Positions 42,301 through 51,160 of a stretch of 64,000 nucleotides of DNA are shown piece by piece; the first letter of the stretch is position 1, and each line of letters begins with the position of its first letter. The DNA is from Prorocentrum cordatum (lineage: Eukaryota > Sar > Dinophyceae > Prorocentrales > Prorocentraceae). Where the stretch lies: positions 307,501 to 371,500 of the forward strand of contig CAUYUJ010011448.1 of NCBI GenBank assembly GCA_963575745.1, read 5' to 3'. The position numbers were made by a program, and so were the translations under genes. A model generated the notes under the pieces. The model saw nothing but the letters and a program-made list of their open reading frames with translations, ran no database searches and was not told where the DNA came from.

Positions 42301-42948
42301 GCTTTCCGAACGGCATACGCCGGAGCCGTCGCCCAGGCCTTGAAAGACCTAGGGGCCGGCACGCTGCCGCTGCAGCCCACCAGTAGACCAGAATGGATCC
42401 GCGACCAATTGGCGCAGGAGCGCCGCAAGGCCTACAGCGAAGGCGCGGACAATCTAGCCCGAGAGGTGGGGGCGATCTTGCGACAGATGGTCCCAGGACA
42501 AGAGGAGAAACATTTACGTTCCCTCCTGTCGTGGTCAGACCCGAAGGGCAGCCACGTCTGGCTCGCCACAGGGGAAGTCGCCAACGTGTTTCAAACGGTC
42601 CCGTACCCAGCTTTCTCGTGGAAGTGGCAGACCACTATGTCGTACCCATGGAAAGCACACCAGCATATTAACGTGTTAGAACTTATATCGTATCTTAATT
42701 ATGTCCGAAAAAAGTCTTGTTCTCATTGTTTTCATTCGCTACGATTCATCAATGTCTTTGACAGTCAGGTCGCAACGGCCGTCGTCGCCAAGGGCCGGAG
42801 TTCCAGTCAACGACTCTACCGGCCGCGTCGCAGGCTTATGGCTTTTGAACTAGCGATGGATGTCTACTCCATAGGTGTCTGGACCATCTCCTCCTGGCAG
42901 TTCGCGGATGCCGCGAGCCGCCTGCGTGGCCCAAATGGTGAACCGTAG
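39331..42948 (+). CDS. DIRS-like ORF2: reverse transcriptase with RNase H split by zinc-finger-like and methyltransferase-like regions
   Basis: Frame 1 is open from well upstream of the Gag stop to a TAG at 42946-42948. The unique part begins at the Gag stop; upstream it is a shadow of Gag. No ATG occurs for about 180 codons, so translation probably enters from ORF1. Order: three 28-residue repeats (39375-39570); RT with motif A DQKGCFNIF (Asp at 40738), MGSKIAV (about 40878) and motif C VCLDGFDFV (Asp at 41014, Gly where the second Asp is usual); first RNase H Asp in SCTDASEHGGG (41503); a Cys/His cluster CVVC-x(14)-C-x3-C-x4-C-x3-C-x4-H-x4-C (41644-41769); a methyltransferase-like region (41788-42378) beginning FSFFEGHSGPDALL; then RNase H again, HINVLEL (Glu 42679), VFDSQVATAVV (Asp 42760) and FADAASR (Asp 42907). 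It would copy the element's RNA into DNA and degrade the RNA strand. The frame is intact. Confidence 0.75.
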   Translation, partial: EVVVKDDRRYPCPPALDVDSRSVGKRTLRGQARPPGCKRSQPALDVDSGSGGKRILRGQAQPPAGERSPPPLDVDSGGAGKLVPGAQFHPTCLQSGAKASASSIAVTDSSAHDLFAPLPSPPLPLHFCAKESGGAQVAPLPIPAWQAIAGEELEELVHENELWAFFEDALTHLDTPLGRYASLDPPSGTQPASDLLPMPAAAAREHARSLSEAAGHDGARASHCQAAVWCMTVTLNFFAQAAWAGDAKGSPSPGPRPGLTTTQQHAAGHLWEAAAELLAEGGPAPSARQIRADLATRQTDYMGEPVSVRRQLVASKVLPAWPRAGEAAAVPVTRFLDGELLDDVLNPSSCLLPPDEWPLDPPCSRVHASDREWCKIVKEGAARGIFAEVPEDKIFRDPSGRLVVNGAMGIDKPPKSSEEGETLLRFISIFTPINAYLRKLRGDDHTLPVAALLSACILEDGEEFWDDAEDQKGCFNIFRLPEEWLGYCAYSKQVPASAFGGDPNRLAWVAMRCVAMGSKIAVSIMQRVMRVLVFEESTVDAATELRRDAPVPEDSVSVVCLDGFDFVRKAQTRLQHLQAPESEEHIAFVGTCARYGIPLNPAKSLVAKLNAGILGGLLRGDKGWLAVAPDKARALAFKGAVLATESSWSAGALQHWAGQACFAAGFRRPLFAVLEQVFPTMQLAASGPIQASAATMDEIIAFTLLLPLAYTNLRAQVKRAISCTDASEHGGGAAEATTFVRTQDPQRAARFEAHFARLAGDSSRATGKSAGCVVCGTSLPENAWAGNFARCPAACGVVMCSVDCVLTHRRVSCDLAGERLFSFFEGHSGPDALLTWAVACSGVEICLPLDPTRVPYSEVLRESGRKHIHLEADDEATAWEHWNASPEWQAHSRSLSAPGGKPAKIGSLAFARLQWRLANWGFAVVQAPAHDPLWYTPEALAVSRRAGVHETAVVLDYGGAGGQQEVWFLHNCRALCTVLPGAPGQATSREAFRTAYAGAVAQALKDLGAGTLPLQPTSRPEWIRDQLAQERRKAYSEGADNLAREVGAILRQMVPGQEEKHLRSLLSWSDPKGSHVWLATGEVANVFQTVPYPAFSWKWQTTMSYPWKAHQHINVLELISYLNYVRKKSCSHCFHSLRFINVFDSQVATAVVAKGRSSSQRLYRPRRRLMAFELAMDVYSIGVWTISSWQFADAASRLRGPNGEP
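39375..39570 (+). repeat. 84-bp tandem repeat inside ORF2
   Basis: TGGATGTCGATTC recurs at 39377, 39461 and 39545, an exact 84-base spacing. This keeps the frame and encodes a 28-residue unit starting LDVDSxSxGKRxLRGQAxPP; the third copy is truncated. Confidence 0.85.
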
Positions 42949-43876
42949 CGTAAAGAAGAGGCGGGGCAGGTCGCCCCGCAGGCACCTCAAGGAGATAGGC
43001 ATCACAGAGAGAACAAGACAACGTTACCAGGAAGCGGTTTCTTCATTTTTTCTGTATCTACGGACATATGCGATACCCATCCCGGCGTCTCTCACAGAGC
43101 TGGACGACAGCCTCGCTGAGTTCGTCAATCACTTATGGATGGGAGGTGATTCTCACGGATATGCTGCGAACACCATTTGTGGAATCGCTAGGTTGTATCC
43201 TAAGGCGCGGAAGGCAATCCCTACAGCCCGGCAGTATTTGCACAATTGGGGCACGGTGTTGGAAAGAAAGCGTGCTTTCCCCCTCGACCGGGGGCTCCTT
43301 CGAGCGATGGTCGGGGCCGCTATGGCGTACCACAGAGTCGATCTGGCGGCGCTTCTCCTCGCGGGTTTTCTGGGCCTCCTGAGAACCAGCGAGGTGGTGG
43401 GGCTGGCGCCACATCATTTGCATTTCAGCCCAGACGGGCGCAAAGTACTCATCATGCTGCACGACACCAAAACAACGAAAAGAAAGAAAGGCGTCGAACA
43501 CGTCCTCATCGAAGACAGCATCGCCGTAGCGGCGTTGCGCGCGGCGGCGGCTACTCGCCAGCCAGCCCAACCACTGTATACAAAGCCAGCCCGCCATTTC
43601 ACAAGCGAATACAAATGGTTGTGCGGGTTGTTCGAGGTTGAGGGCGATACTGTCACCCCGTACGGCTTACGGCGTGGAGGCGCGACGTGGCTATGGCTAC
43701 TGTCCGGGTCCCTGGACAGGGTCATGGTGGTGGGCGGCTGGCAGCACGCCAACACAGCCCGCATTTACATCGAAACTGCGGCAGCAGAGCTTGGTAGCTG
43801 GAAGCACAGCGACCGCGCCGAATCGCTCATCCACCAGGCCGGAGCAGCAGGAAGAAGAGCATTGCTGGGCGCTTGA
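42935..43876 (+). CDS. DIRS-like ORF3: tyrosine recombinase
   Basis: I prefer the ATG at 42935 (MVNRSVKKRRGRSPRRHLK), which overlaps the ORF2 stop by 14 bases, over the in-frame ATG at 42908; the frame is open from 42875. The 313-residue product has a basic N-terminus, a helical core-binding region (ERTRQRYQEAVSSFFLYLRT) and a catalytic domain. Box I is LLRTSEVVGL with Arg at 43382. Box II is TPYGLRRGGATW with Arg at 43670, and Tyr in place of the usual His three residues before it. It continues GGWQHANTARIYIE, with the predicted nucleophile Tyr at 43766. This enzyme class integrates circular cDNA of DIRS/PAT-type retrotransposons by site-specific recombination, without an integrase. The frame is intact. 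The order RT-RNase H-recombinase and the downstream split repeats support the assignment. Confidence 0.8.
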   Translation: MVNRSVKKRRGRSPRRHLKEIGITERTRQRYQEAVSSFFLYLRTYAIPIPASLTELDDSLAEFVNHLWMGGDSHGYAANTICGIARLYPKARKAIPTARQYLHNWGTVLERKRAFPLDRGLLRAMVGAAMAYHRVDLAALLLAGFLGLLRTSEVVGLAPHHLHFSPDGRKVLIMLHDTKTTKRKKGVEHVLIEDSIAVAALRAAAATRQPAQPLYTKPARHFTSEYKWLCGLFEVEGDTVTPYGLRRGGATWLWLLSGSLDRVMVVGGWQHANTARIYIETAAAELGSWKHSDRAESLIHQAGAAGRRALLGA

Positions 43877-43923
43877 CCAGGGGGAGTGGCTTGAGGCGCA
43901 CTGGAAGTGTCGGTGGGGCAGGT

Positions 43924-44121
43924 GGTTCGGGGGCGGGCGTGCACCCATGTGATTGGGTGCGGCACGTCTGAAGCCATTCGGCTTCGCCCTCGGTCGCAGC
44001 AGCGGCCTCAGCACCCCCCTTCCGCAGGCGTGTGATCGCCAGAGCCCCCCTGTATCGCCACCTTAGCCGCGACGGTGGCGACAAGCACTCCCAGGGTCGA
44101 GCGAGCGAGGAAAATGTGTGA
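43924..44121 (+). repeat. Split direct repeat B1 of the DIRS-like element
   Basis: It starts 48 bases after the recombinase stop and recurs at 44555-44751 with about 99% identity. It contains a perfect hairpin, GCACCCA-TGTGAT-TGGGTGC (43941-43960), and an 8-bp inverted repeat TCGCCACC...GGTGGCGA near 44056-44082. Confidence 0.85.
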
Positions 44122-44554
44122 AACACACAGGGCGATGCGGAGTGGTCGTCCCGATTGTTCACACGTTGACTCGAGAGCGCACTGGGATGCCGCACTGTAG
44201 CATCAGAAGGGGCAGGAAGTGAGGGGGAGCGCATTGGAAGCATGAGTAGGTTAGCTCCCAGTCAAGGGGGGGAAATTCGTTACTTTTCTCCCTCTGCTTC
44301 CTCCCCCTCCCCCTCTTCCTGCACTTTGCTCACACCCTTCTCTCGCGCCATAGCCGTTTTGGGGCACCCGCCACCGCCCCATCTGACCTCCAGCGTATAG
44401 GTCACGCCAGTGGATGCACGAATAGATTTCAATACCCCTCAGGCGCTAGCACTGTTTGGGGCATTTCAGGGTGGCGCATAGATTCGCTTGCCGGCGCGGG
44501 CCGTTTGCTCGCGCAACGAAGCGCGAATGCCGGAGGGGATGTACAGAAGAAGGC
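44122..44554 (+). repeat. Spacer between B1 and B2, interpreted as A2
   Basis: This non-coding segment contains a pyrimidine-rich stretch near 44286-44330. It shares TAGCCGTTTTGGGGCA with the left flank at 37399-37414. Naming it A2 is an inference from the B1-spacer-B2 layout. Confidence 0.45.
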
Positions 44555-44751
44555 GGTTCGGGGGCGGGCGTGCACCCATGTGATTGGGTGCGGCACGTCT
44601 TAAGCCATTCGGCTTCGCCCTCGGTCGCAGCAGCGGCCTCAGCACCCCCCTTCCGCAGGCGTGTGTCGCCAGAGCCCCCCTGTATCGCCACCTTAGCCGC
44701 GACGGTGGCGACAAGCACTCCCAGGGTCGAGCGAGCGAGGAAAATGTGTGA
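44555..44751 (+). repeat. Split direct repeat B2 of the DIRS-like element
   Basis: It duplicates 43924-44121 with one substitution and one missing base, and includes the same hairpin at 44572-44591. Similarity stops at ATGTGTGA, which I take as the right end of the element. Confidence 0.85.
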
Positions 44752-45290
44752 TATTATTGTCCACCAGGCTGTGTTGGCGATTTGCGGACTAGGGCGACTA
44801 CGCGCCCGGTGCCACGACGCGCGGCAAGATATACATGTGCTCAGCTTGCTGAGCTGACCCCGGTGTTTGCTGACGCATACGCCGCCCCCGACGGAGTCGC
44901 CCCCTTGTGATTTGCGTTTGCGTGGTGGACCTTGGGTCCGACCTGTTTTAAGGTTTTGAGATTTTTGAGGCCGTGTCCGTCTACGGAGATGGGGGGGCCC
45001 GCTGGGGCTAGGTTTCAGGTTGTTTTGAGTTGTGCTGCTCACCTAGTCTGCCCCGCCTCCATAGACCTTTACATTACATATGCGCCGTTTTGCTGGGGGC
45101 GGTTAGACGTATATCAGAACATAGGATTTCGCATTCTGTGTTGTGAAAATAATATTTCGGATTGAGCCGTGACAGTCATGGCTTTCGGATCAGCCCCCGT
45201 GGTTGCAGATTTCCAGTTTTCATGTGTGGACAGGGGCTCTTGTATGGGGCCCAGCCAGCAGACCTTTGCCAACTCGCAGCCCCCCTCCCC
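44752..45290. other. Right flank of the DIRS-like element, nothing recognised
   Basis: Unique sequence with no ORF of recognisable type. Confidence 0.3.
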
Positions 45291-45489
45291 CTCCTCGTCG
45301 TCGTCGTCGTCATCCTCCTCGTCCTTCTCGTCCTCCTCCTCCTCCCCCCGCGCGCGGGGGAGCGGACGCGGGTGGAGGGGGGCGGAGGGACAGGAATGAC
45401 GGGCGTGCCACCGGTTGGGGCGACCAGAAGGTTTTCGAAAGTTTCCGGCCGTTTATTGGCTCCCTGTGTACCCCCTCGTCGTCGGCATC

Positions 45490-45605
45490 GTTCTCCCTTT
45501 CCTGCTCCTCTTCCTCCTGCTCTTCTCCTTCTCTTCCTCCTCCTCCTGCTCCTCCTCCTCTCCCTCCTCCTCCTCCTCCTCCTCCTCCTCCTCCTCCTCC
45601 TCCTT
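45490..45605. repeat. CTC/CCT microsatellite
   Basis: CCT array of about 110 bases with an imperfect left part. A related GTC/CCT block is at 45297-45350. Confidence 0.85.
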
Positions 45606-45947
45606 GTTCCGTTTGGAGAGGAGCGAGCTCTTTGGTGGCAGGGTCTTCGCTCGGGCCGCGTGAGATCGCGCATCATCTCCCCCGGGGCGGTAATGAAGAT
45701 GTTCTGCCAGGACGCGTTCTGCCGGCCTGTTTTCGCCAGCATTGCGAGAGGACCATGATTATGAATGCATGGGCAGCAAGAGGGCGCATTGTATTCATTT
45801 TCCCACGCTGCTTTAGTTTCCGGGTCTCCGGTAGGGCTTCAGAATAAGAGTTCGCGTGTTGTTGTGCGCCCGGAGGTTTCAGTTCACGTTGAATGGTTGA
45901 GCGTCTCATTAGAGGTTGGAAAAAGAGGAATGTGGCCAGGGTCGGGA

Positions 45948-46022
45948 CAGGAGGAGGAGGAGGAGGAGGAGGAGGAGGAGGAGGAGGAGGAGGAGGAGGA
46001 GGAGTAGGAGAAGGAGGAGGAG
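45948..46022. repeat. GGA microsatellite
   Basis: Near-perfect GGA array of about 70 bases. Confidence 0.9.
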
Positions 46023-46530
46023 GGATCTGCGCACCAGCGCTGAACGGACGGGCCATGCGGCGGGTGTTGGACCGTCAGACGGGCGGCGTGGAGACAGGTC
46101 AAGCGTGCGCTCACAGCGTGAGGCCGCCCACTCGCAGAGGCTTCAGGTCTTTCGATATGCTGCGCTGCATGTCTGCATGCCCAGACATCCGACGATGTGA
46201 TTTTTAAAATGCGCGGCCTCAAAGGTCCAGCCCCTTCCCCGAGGCCAGTTTTCTGCCCTGGGTCCATATTTGGTGTCCCCTGGGCCCAATGACCAGCCGA
46301 GTAACCGCCATTCGAAAATCATTTCGTGGGAGATTTGAGCGTGCTTCCATCTTCTTCTACCCTTCGCATCCCGTTGGCGCCGTCCCTTGCTGCGCGATAG
46401 TTCACCCTGCTGGCGCTGCTGACGCCCGTGCTCGGAGGCAAAGTGACCCCAGTGCAGCAGGTGCTGGGTCCGCGTCGCGTCTGCATCCGTAGCAGGACTT
46501 GTAGACGTTGGCCCTCCGCAGTATGTCGGA

Positions 46531-46691
46531 TGAGGAAAAGGTACTGGTACCACTACCCTTCCCTCGTTTTCGCCTTTTTGGGCGTCCTGGGAGGCCCTCG
46601 TCGCCATGGCTGGATTTGCCTGTCAATTCTGGTCAGAACGCACCCGGGGACAGGTCCAGGGAGTAGCGGTATTGGTATTTTTGGTTTCCCC
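46531..46691. mobile_element. ~161-bp TIR element, family 2 copy 2
   Basis: It matches 28841-29000 in order and length (core TCCTGGGAGGCCCTCGTCGC, then AATTCTGGTCAGA, then GGGAGTAGCGGTAT). The arms GGTACTGGTACCACTACCC and the complement of the right end are inverted. Confidence 0.6.
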
Positions 46692-46829
46692 AGTACGGCA
46701 GGTACAGCAATCCTAAGGACACGTCAAGGGGCAGGTGCAGGGGATGGACTGGAGTGATATGGGTAAGGAACGGAGTTGGTGGGGATGGGGTAGCGGGCGG
46801 GGTGGGGAGGATGGTGGGGAGGAGGAGAG

Positions 46830-46918
46830 GAATGATGCTGATGTTGATGCTGATGGTACTGCTGCTGCTGATGATGACTACGATGATGCTGCTGCGACGA
46901 TGACTGCGATAGTGGAGG

Positions 46919-46960
<42 letters not shown>

Positions 46961-47029
46961 CGATGACGATGACGATGACGACTACGACACGACGCCGACG
47001 CCGACTATGATGAATGATGATGATGATGC

Positions 47030-47067
<38 letters not shown>

Positions 47068-47080
47068 TTGATGATGATGG

Positions 47081-47112
<32 letters not shown>

Positions 47113-47268
47113 GTGGTTTTGATGATGATGCTGATTCTGGTGATGGTGATGATGATGGTAATGGTGATGGTGCTGTTGCTGATGGTCATGATGACGATGC
47201 CGGTGGTGGTGGTGTTGATGTTGACGATGATGACGACGACGATGAATTGCGATGATGCTGATTCTGAT
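46830..47268. repeat. GAT-type array, left of the MITE
   Basis: GAT/GCT/GAC triplets; the array continues on the far side of the TIR element at 47269-47440. Confidence 0.85.
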
Positions 47269-47440
47269 TCGGGGGTGGACAGAACCCCCAACAGTGACAC
47301 GTCGATTAGTGAATTGTCCGTTTTCGGTTCTCGAGAGGTTGCCGCGGCCGTTATTTTCCAGGCTTGCGGCCGCCAGGGTTGGGCCTGAGGTCGTTTTCAC
47401 TAAACCACGTTTTACTACAGGGAGCTCTGTCCATCCCCGA
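47269..47440. mobile_element. 172-bp MITE-like TIR element inside a GAT array
   Basis: It has the same termini as the copy at 54920 (TCGGGGGTGGACAGA left, complement of TCGGGGATGGACAGA right). It shares an internal block with that copy (ACACGTCGATTA...TTTTCGGTTC). It sits between two blocks of GAT-type repeat, so the target duplication cannot be read cleanly (CTGAT versus ATGAT). Confidence 0.7.
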
Positions 47441-47875
47441 ATGATGCTGCTGCTGCTGCTGATGATGATGATGGTGGTGGTGGTGGTGGTGGTGATGATG
47501 CTGGTGTGACAAGGACGACGATGATGGCTCTACTGATGATGATGATGCTGATGATGATGGTGATGCTGATTTTGATGACGATGCTGATGCTGCTGATGAT
47601 TATGGTGATTATGCTGATGTTGATGCTGATGATGATGATGATGCTGATGATTATGCTGATGATGATTATGCTGATTATGCTGATGTTGATGCTGCTGATG
47701 CTGATGATGCTGATGCTGATCATGCTGATGATGCTGATGCTGATGCTGCTGATGCTGATGATGCTGATGCTGCTGATGATGATGATGATGATGCTGATGA
47801 CGATGCTGATACTGATGGTGATGCTGATGTTGAGCTGCTGCTGCTGATGATGCTTCTGATGAGGATGCTGAAGGT
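47441..47875. repeat. GAT/GCT-type array, right of the MITE
   Basis: Continuation of the same triplet array, richer in GCT. Open frames read Met/Leu or Asp/Ala repeats only. Confidence 0.85.
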
Positions 47876-48264
47876 GGGCTCGAACGATGAGGCTGAGGAG
47901 GAATACTAATCTGGATGTGGATGGCACTTCTCATGACGTGAAAGTATCGGGATGATGCGGAGGTGGGCCCTACGTAATTCTGCACCAGGAGGGAGTGAAG
48001 ACGATTGGATGATCATTATAATTAGGATGATGAGCATGAGGATGGTGACAAAAAGGAATATTATGGCGACGGGAACCTCACATGCCGTTGTTGATAGTGA
48101 TGGTGGTCGAGGTGGCGACGACGATGAGGATGATGACAATGCCTTTGCCGCTGCTTATGGTGATGACGGTGATGGCTTGATGCTGATAACACCGCAGGGA
48201 GCCGGAAGGATGAATTGTGGAGGGGGGAATGTATGACGAGGTGGGGGATGAGGAGGTGGAGAAG

Positions 48265-48400
48265 GATCGGGGAGGAGGAGGAGGAGGAGGAGGAGGAGGA
48301 GGATGAGGAGGAGGAGGAAGAAGAGGAGGAGGAGGAGATACACAGGAGGAACGAGTGGGGTGAAGGATGAAGAGGAGGTGGAGTAGGAGGAGGAGAGAGG
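48265..48400. repeat. GGA-rich array
   Basis: GGA repeats with decaying right side to about 48560. The 400 bases before it are GAT-rich and non-coding. Confidence 0.8.
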
Positions 48401-49089
48401 AAGAGAGGGATGGCAGCAGGGCGGGAGGCGTGGAAGCGAATGAAGAGGATGAAGTCTGAAGGGAGGGAGGGTGGGCGGCGCGAAGGGAGGGGGGGGGCAG
48501 AGAATGAATGGCAGCATGATGGAAGGAGCAGGATGAAGGAGTGAGGAGAGGAGAGAGGATGAGGAAGAAAGGCTTCTTGAAGCCCCCCCCCACTACCATC
48601 ACGTTCTCGCGGCACGGGGAGAGCTCTGGACCACAATGTCCCCTGTGGCTCCCGCCAGTACCAGGGCTGGACGGTGGGTGAGTGGTAGACTCCCTTCCCG
48701 CAGGCCCTTGCGGGGCTCACAACGCTGAGAGCGCGCTATCTGTTGCCGCCCTCAGGACCCCAGCTGGCCTCTCGCACTCTAGGAATTTTGGGCAAGTGGC
48801 TTGAATTCGATGTATTGTTGGCTCGTTTCGGTCTCGAGGAGGAATGTTGGATGGCAGCGACTATCGAGCGCCAGGATCGATAGAGGACCACTCGTCGTAT
48901 GGACAAACATTATTTCTTTCTTGTGGTGATCGTGTGTGAATGCACATGGCGCAAGCAGCCTTGGTGAATCATCAGTGACGAGGGAGGAGGGAGGACATGT
49001 GGAAGAGCGAGTATGAGAGACAGGGGATGGAGGGAGAAGGGAATGGGAGGGAGGCGGAATGCATGCGTTTGTGGACCAGATGTGCGTAG

Positions 49090-49189
49090 AGTCGGTCGCG
49101 TCTACGAGCAGGGCGCTGGAGGGGCCGTTGCAGAGGTGCTGAACATGCTCTCCGAGATGAAGACCAAGGGCGAGAAGATGATGGACGAG
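49090..49189 (+). CDS. Single exon of a coiled-coil family protein
   Basis: The + strand reads VYEQGAGGAVAEVLNMLSEM then KTKGEKMMDEE, a helical acidic/basic segment. Its YExxxGG-(V)-xxML opening resembles the central part of the same coiled-coil family as the blocks at 9.0-16.1 kb and 52-60.8 kb. The right edge fits a GA-type donor (GACGAG|GAGCGC) immediately followed by CCT and GTC simple repeats. The left edge is less certain: an AG at 49088-49089 is the simplest acceptor, but one at 49110-49111 is possible. No partner exon is visible in the 2.7 kb downstream, so this may be an orphan exon, a pseudogene remnant, or part of a gene whose other exons I cannot recognise. Confidence 0.4.
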
Positions 49190-49267
49190 GAGCGCCGCCC
49201 ACCTCTTTTTCTGCCTCCTCTTCCTCCTCCGCCTCCGCTCCTTAAGCGCCTCCGTCTCCCTCGTCTT

Positions 49268-49272
49268 CCTCG

Positions 49273-49309
<37 letters not shown>

Positions 49310-49326
49310 ACGTCGTCGTCATCGTT

Positions 49327-49395
<69 letters not shown>
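49268..49395. repeat. GTC (CGT) microsatellite after a coiled-coil exon
   Basis: GTC array of about 125 bases, with two short interruptions, 80 bases after the exon donor at 49189. Confidence 0.9.
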
Positions 49396-49532
49396 CCCCT
49401 TCTCCCCCTCCTCAGTTTCTCTCCCTCCAGCCTGACTGGGGCGTATGATGCGGAGGCCATCGGCAGAGCCAGAGGATTGTCGAGAGAGCTTTTCCTCCTC
49501 TTTACAGGGGCTTCGTCGGGACGCATTCTGAC

Positions 49533-49560
49533 GTTTTTTTTTTTTTTTTTTTTTTTTTTG
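49533..49560. repeat. Poly(T) run
   Basis: About 26 consecutive T. Confidence 0.95.
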
Positions 49561-50990
49561 TTCTTCTGGAGGCTCGTGATATTCACGTTCATTTTCGAGC
49601 GGATCCGCAATGATTCGATGGAAGACAACACTCTGACCATGACTGAGACAACACGATGACGAAGGCAACATGCCGATCTTGGTCGTGGTCCATGCCGGCC
49701 GTCGCGGATTCGCGATGATCCACGAGCCGATGCTGACCAATCTGGACGTTGACCAAGATTGACTCCGATGTTTTCGCGTTCAGTCTTGGTCCTGGTCTCC
49801 TTCCAACGATGAGTTGGGCCGCGCGTGACGCGTGTTTTGAGGTGAGACGGTCTTTATTGAGACAGGGCGGCAGTTGTTCAGATGGGCTCCCCTGGTGGCA
49901 GCGTCGTGTCCACATCACCCAAAAGCACTTGTGTAAGTGTACGTCGGCCCCTGAGGACCGACGCGCACGATCCGACATCTGAAAGCATGCGCTGCGTGGC
50001 GGGCGCTTTCTCGCCATCCTGTTCGGGGAACGACATGCGACAATATTGTTGTACTGTATGTTCGGGTCGGACGTGCGTTTCCACCACAAACGCATAGTGC
50101 CAGGATGTGCTCTGCGTCACATCGTTCTCGGAGATGTACAATGTCGGAGGCGTGCAACAAACCGGTGCTGCTGAGGAGGAAACAGCGACGCTCATCTCCC
50201 TTTCGCGGCCGCTCCTCATACCGTTCATCGTGTTTTTTGTAAGCGATTCGCTTCGCTGTGTCCCAGCGCTTGCTCCGACCGACTCGCGCGTCCGCCGAGT
50301 CCGAGGCAAAGCAAGTACTTCAGCGAGTGGTTCCATGGGTACGGCAGCAATCTGCTGACTCCGGCGAGGTGTGTGTAGTCAGAGTGCGACTGGCGGCTCC
50401 CGGGCGTCGACACTCCCCGGGAGGTCTAATTTCCTCGCGCCGCCGTCCTCCTCTGCTTTATCCTGCTCATCCCCCTCTCTCAGGAGGAGTGCGCACTGGT
50501 GGGTATTACGGGGTCTCGGTGCCGCATGTGGGGTGGTTGCGCTGCTCCCTGAGTGCGTGATCCGACCAGGACTCGTGGAAAGCAGAACGGTCCACAACCG
50601 TCTCCACCGCTCCTTCGCTTCCCGCCCCCCGTCCTTCTGCTGCTCGACTCCCGTTCCTCCGCCTCCTCTTTCTCCTCGTCCTCGGGAAAAGGGAAGGGGG
50701 TCGGCCAATTGTCGCACGCGCCTCTTCTCCGCCAGCAGGCGCGGGTCGGCGGATTCCGAGGGTGCACCACTGAAAAGCACCGCGCCCCGTTATGATGCCC
50801 AGACTGGTTTTGGACACTGGGAGTTTTGCGTTGTGCCACACGGGCGGGGGGGCCCCGCCTGGGTGCCGTGTTTCCATTTTGGGTGCCGTGTCGCCGATGA
50901 TTGAAAGGTCGGCGCAGAGTCACCTCATCATGCAGCGCTTGGTCCTCCCATTCCCCCCCCCCCTCCCCGTCCTCTCCTCCTGATCCGGGC
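49561..50990. other. Unique sequence, no gene assigned
   Basis: Several frames of 60-100 codons overlap on both strands without recognisable motifs. Confidence 0.3.
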
Positions 50991-51055
50991 GGCTCGAGCG
51001 CGCACTTGAGTACGGTAGGTTCGTGTCGTGTCGACCGGCGGCGACCCCGCCAGCC

Positions 51056-51160
51056 GCGTTCAACGTTGAACGCCGCGGGCGACCCAGAATCGTTCGATGT
51101 GGAACGATTGGGACGTTCCGCAAACGGCCGATCGTTTAAGGTTGAACGACCCCCGCGGTG
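51056..51160. other. Cluster of GTTCAAC-based palindromes
   Basis: A perfect 18-bp palindrome GCGTTCAACGTTGAACGC (51056-51073) is followed by AATCGTTC-GATGTG-GAACGATT (about 51091-51112) and TCGTTTAAGGTTGAACGA. Confidence 0.7.

Larger units (their letters stand above)
37400..44751 (+). mobile_element. DIRS/PAT-like tyrosine-recombinase retrotransposon, nearly complete
   Basis: The element comprises the Gag-like ORF, RT/RNase H ORF and recombinase ORF, followed by repeat B1 (43924-44121), a 433-bp spacer interpreted as A2, and repeat B2 (44555-44751). Split direct repeats of this kind, not LTRs, are typical of the PAT/Ngaro side of the DIRS order. The matching A1 copy expected at the left end was not found. 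Only a 16-base match (37399-37414 with 44351-44366) joins the left flank to A2, so the left edge is approximate. B1 and B2 differ by one substitution and one indel, and ORF2 and ORF3 lack stops, so insertion was probably recent. Confidence 0.65.
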
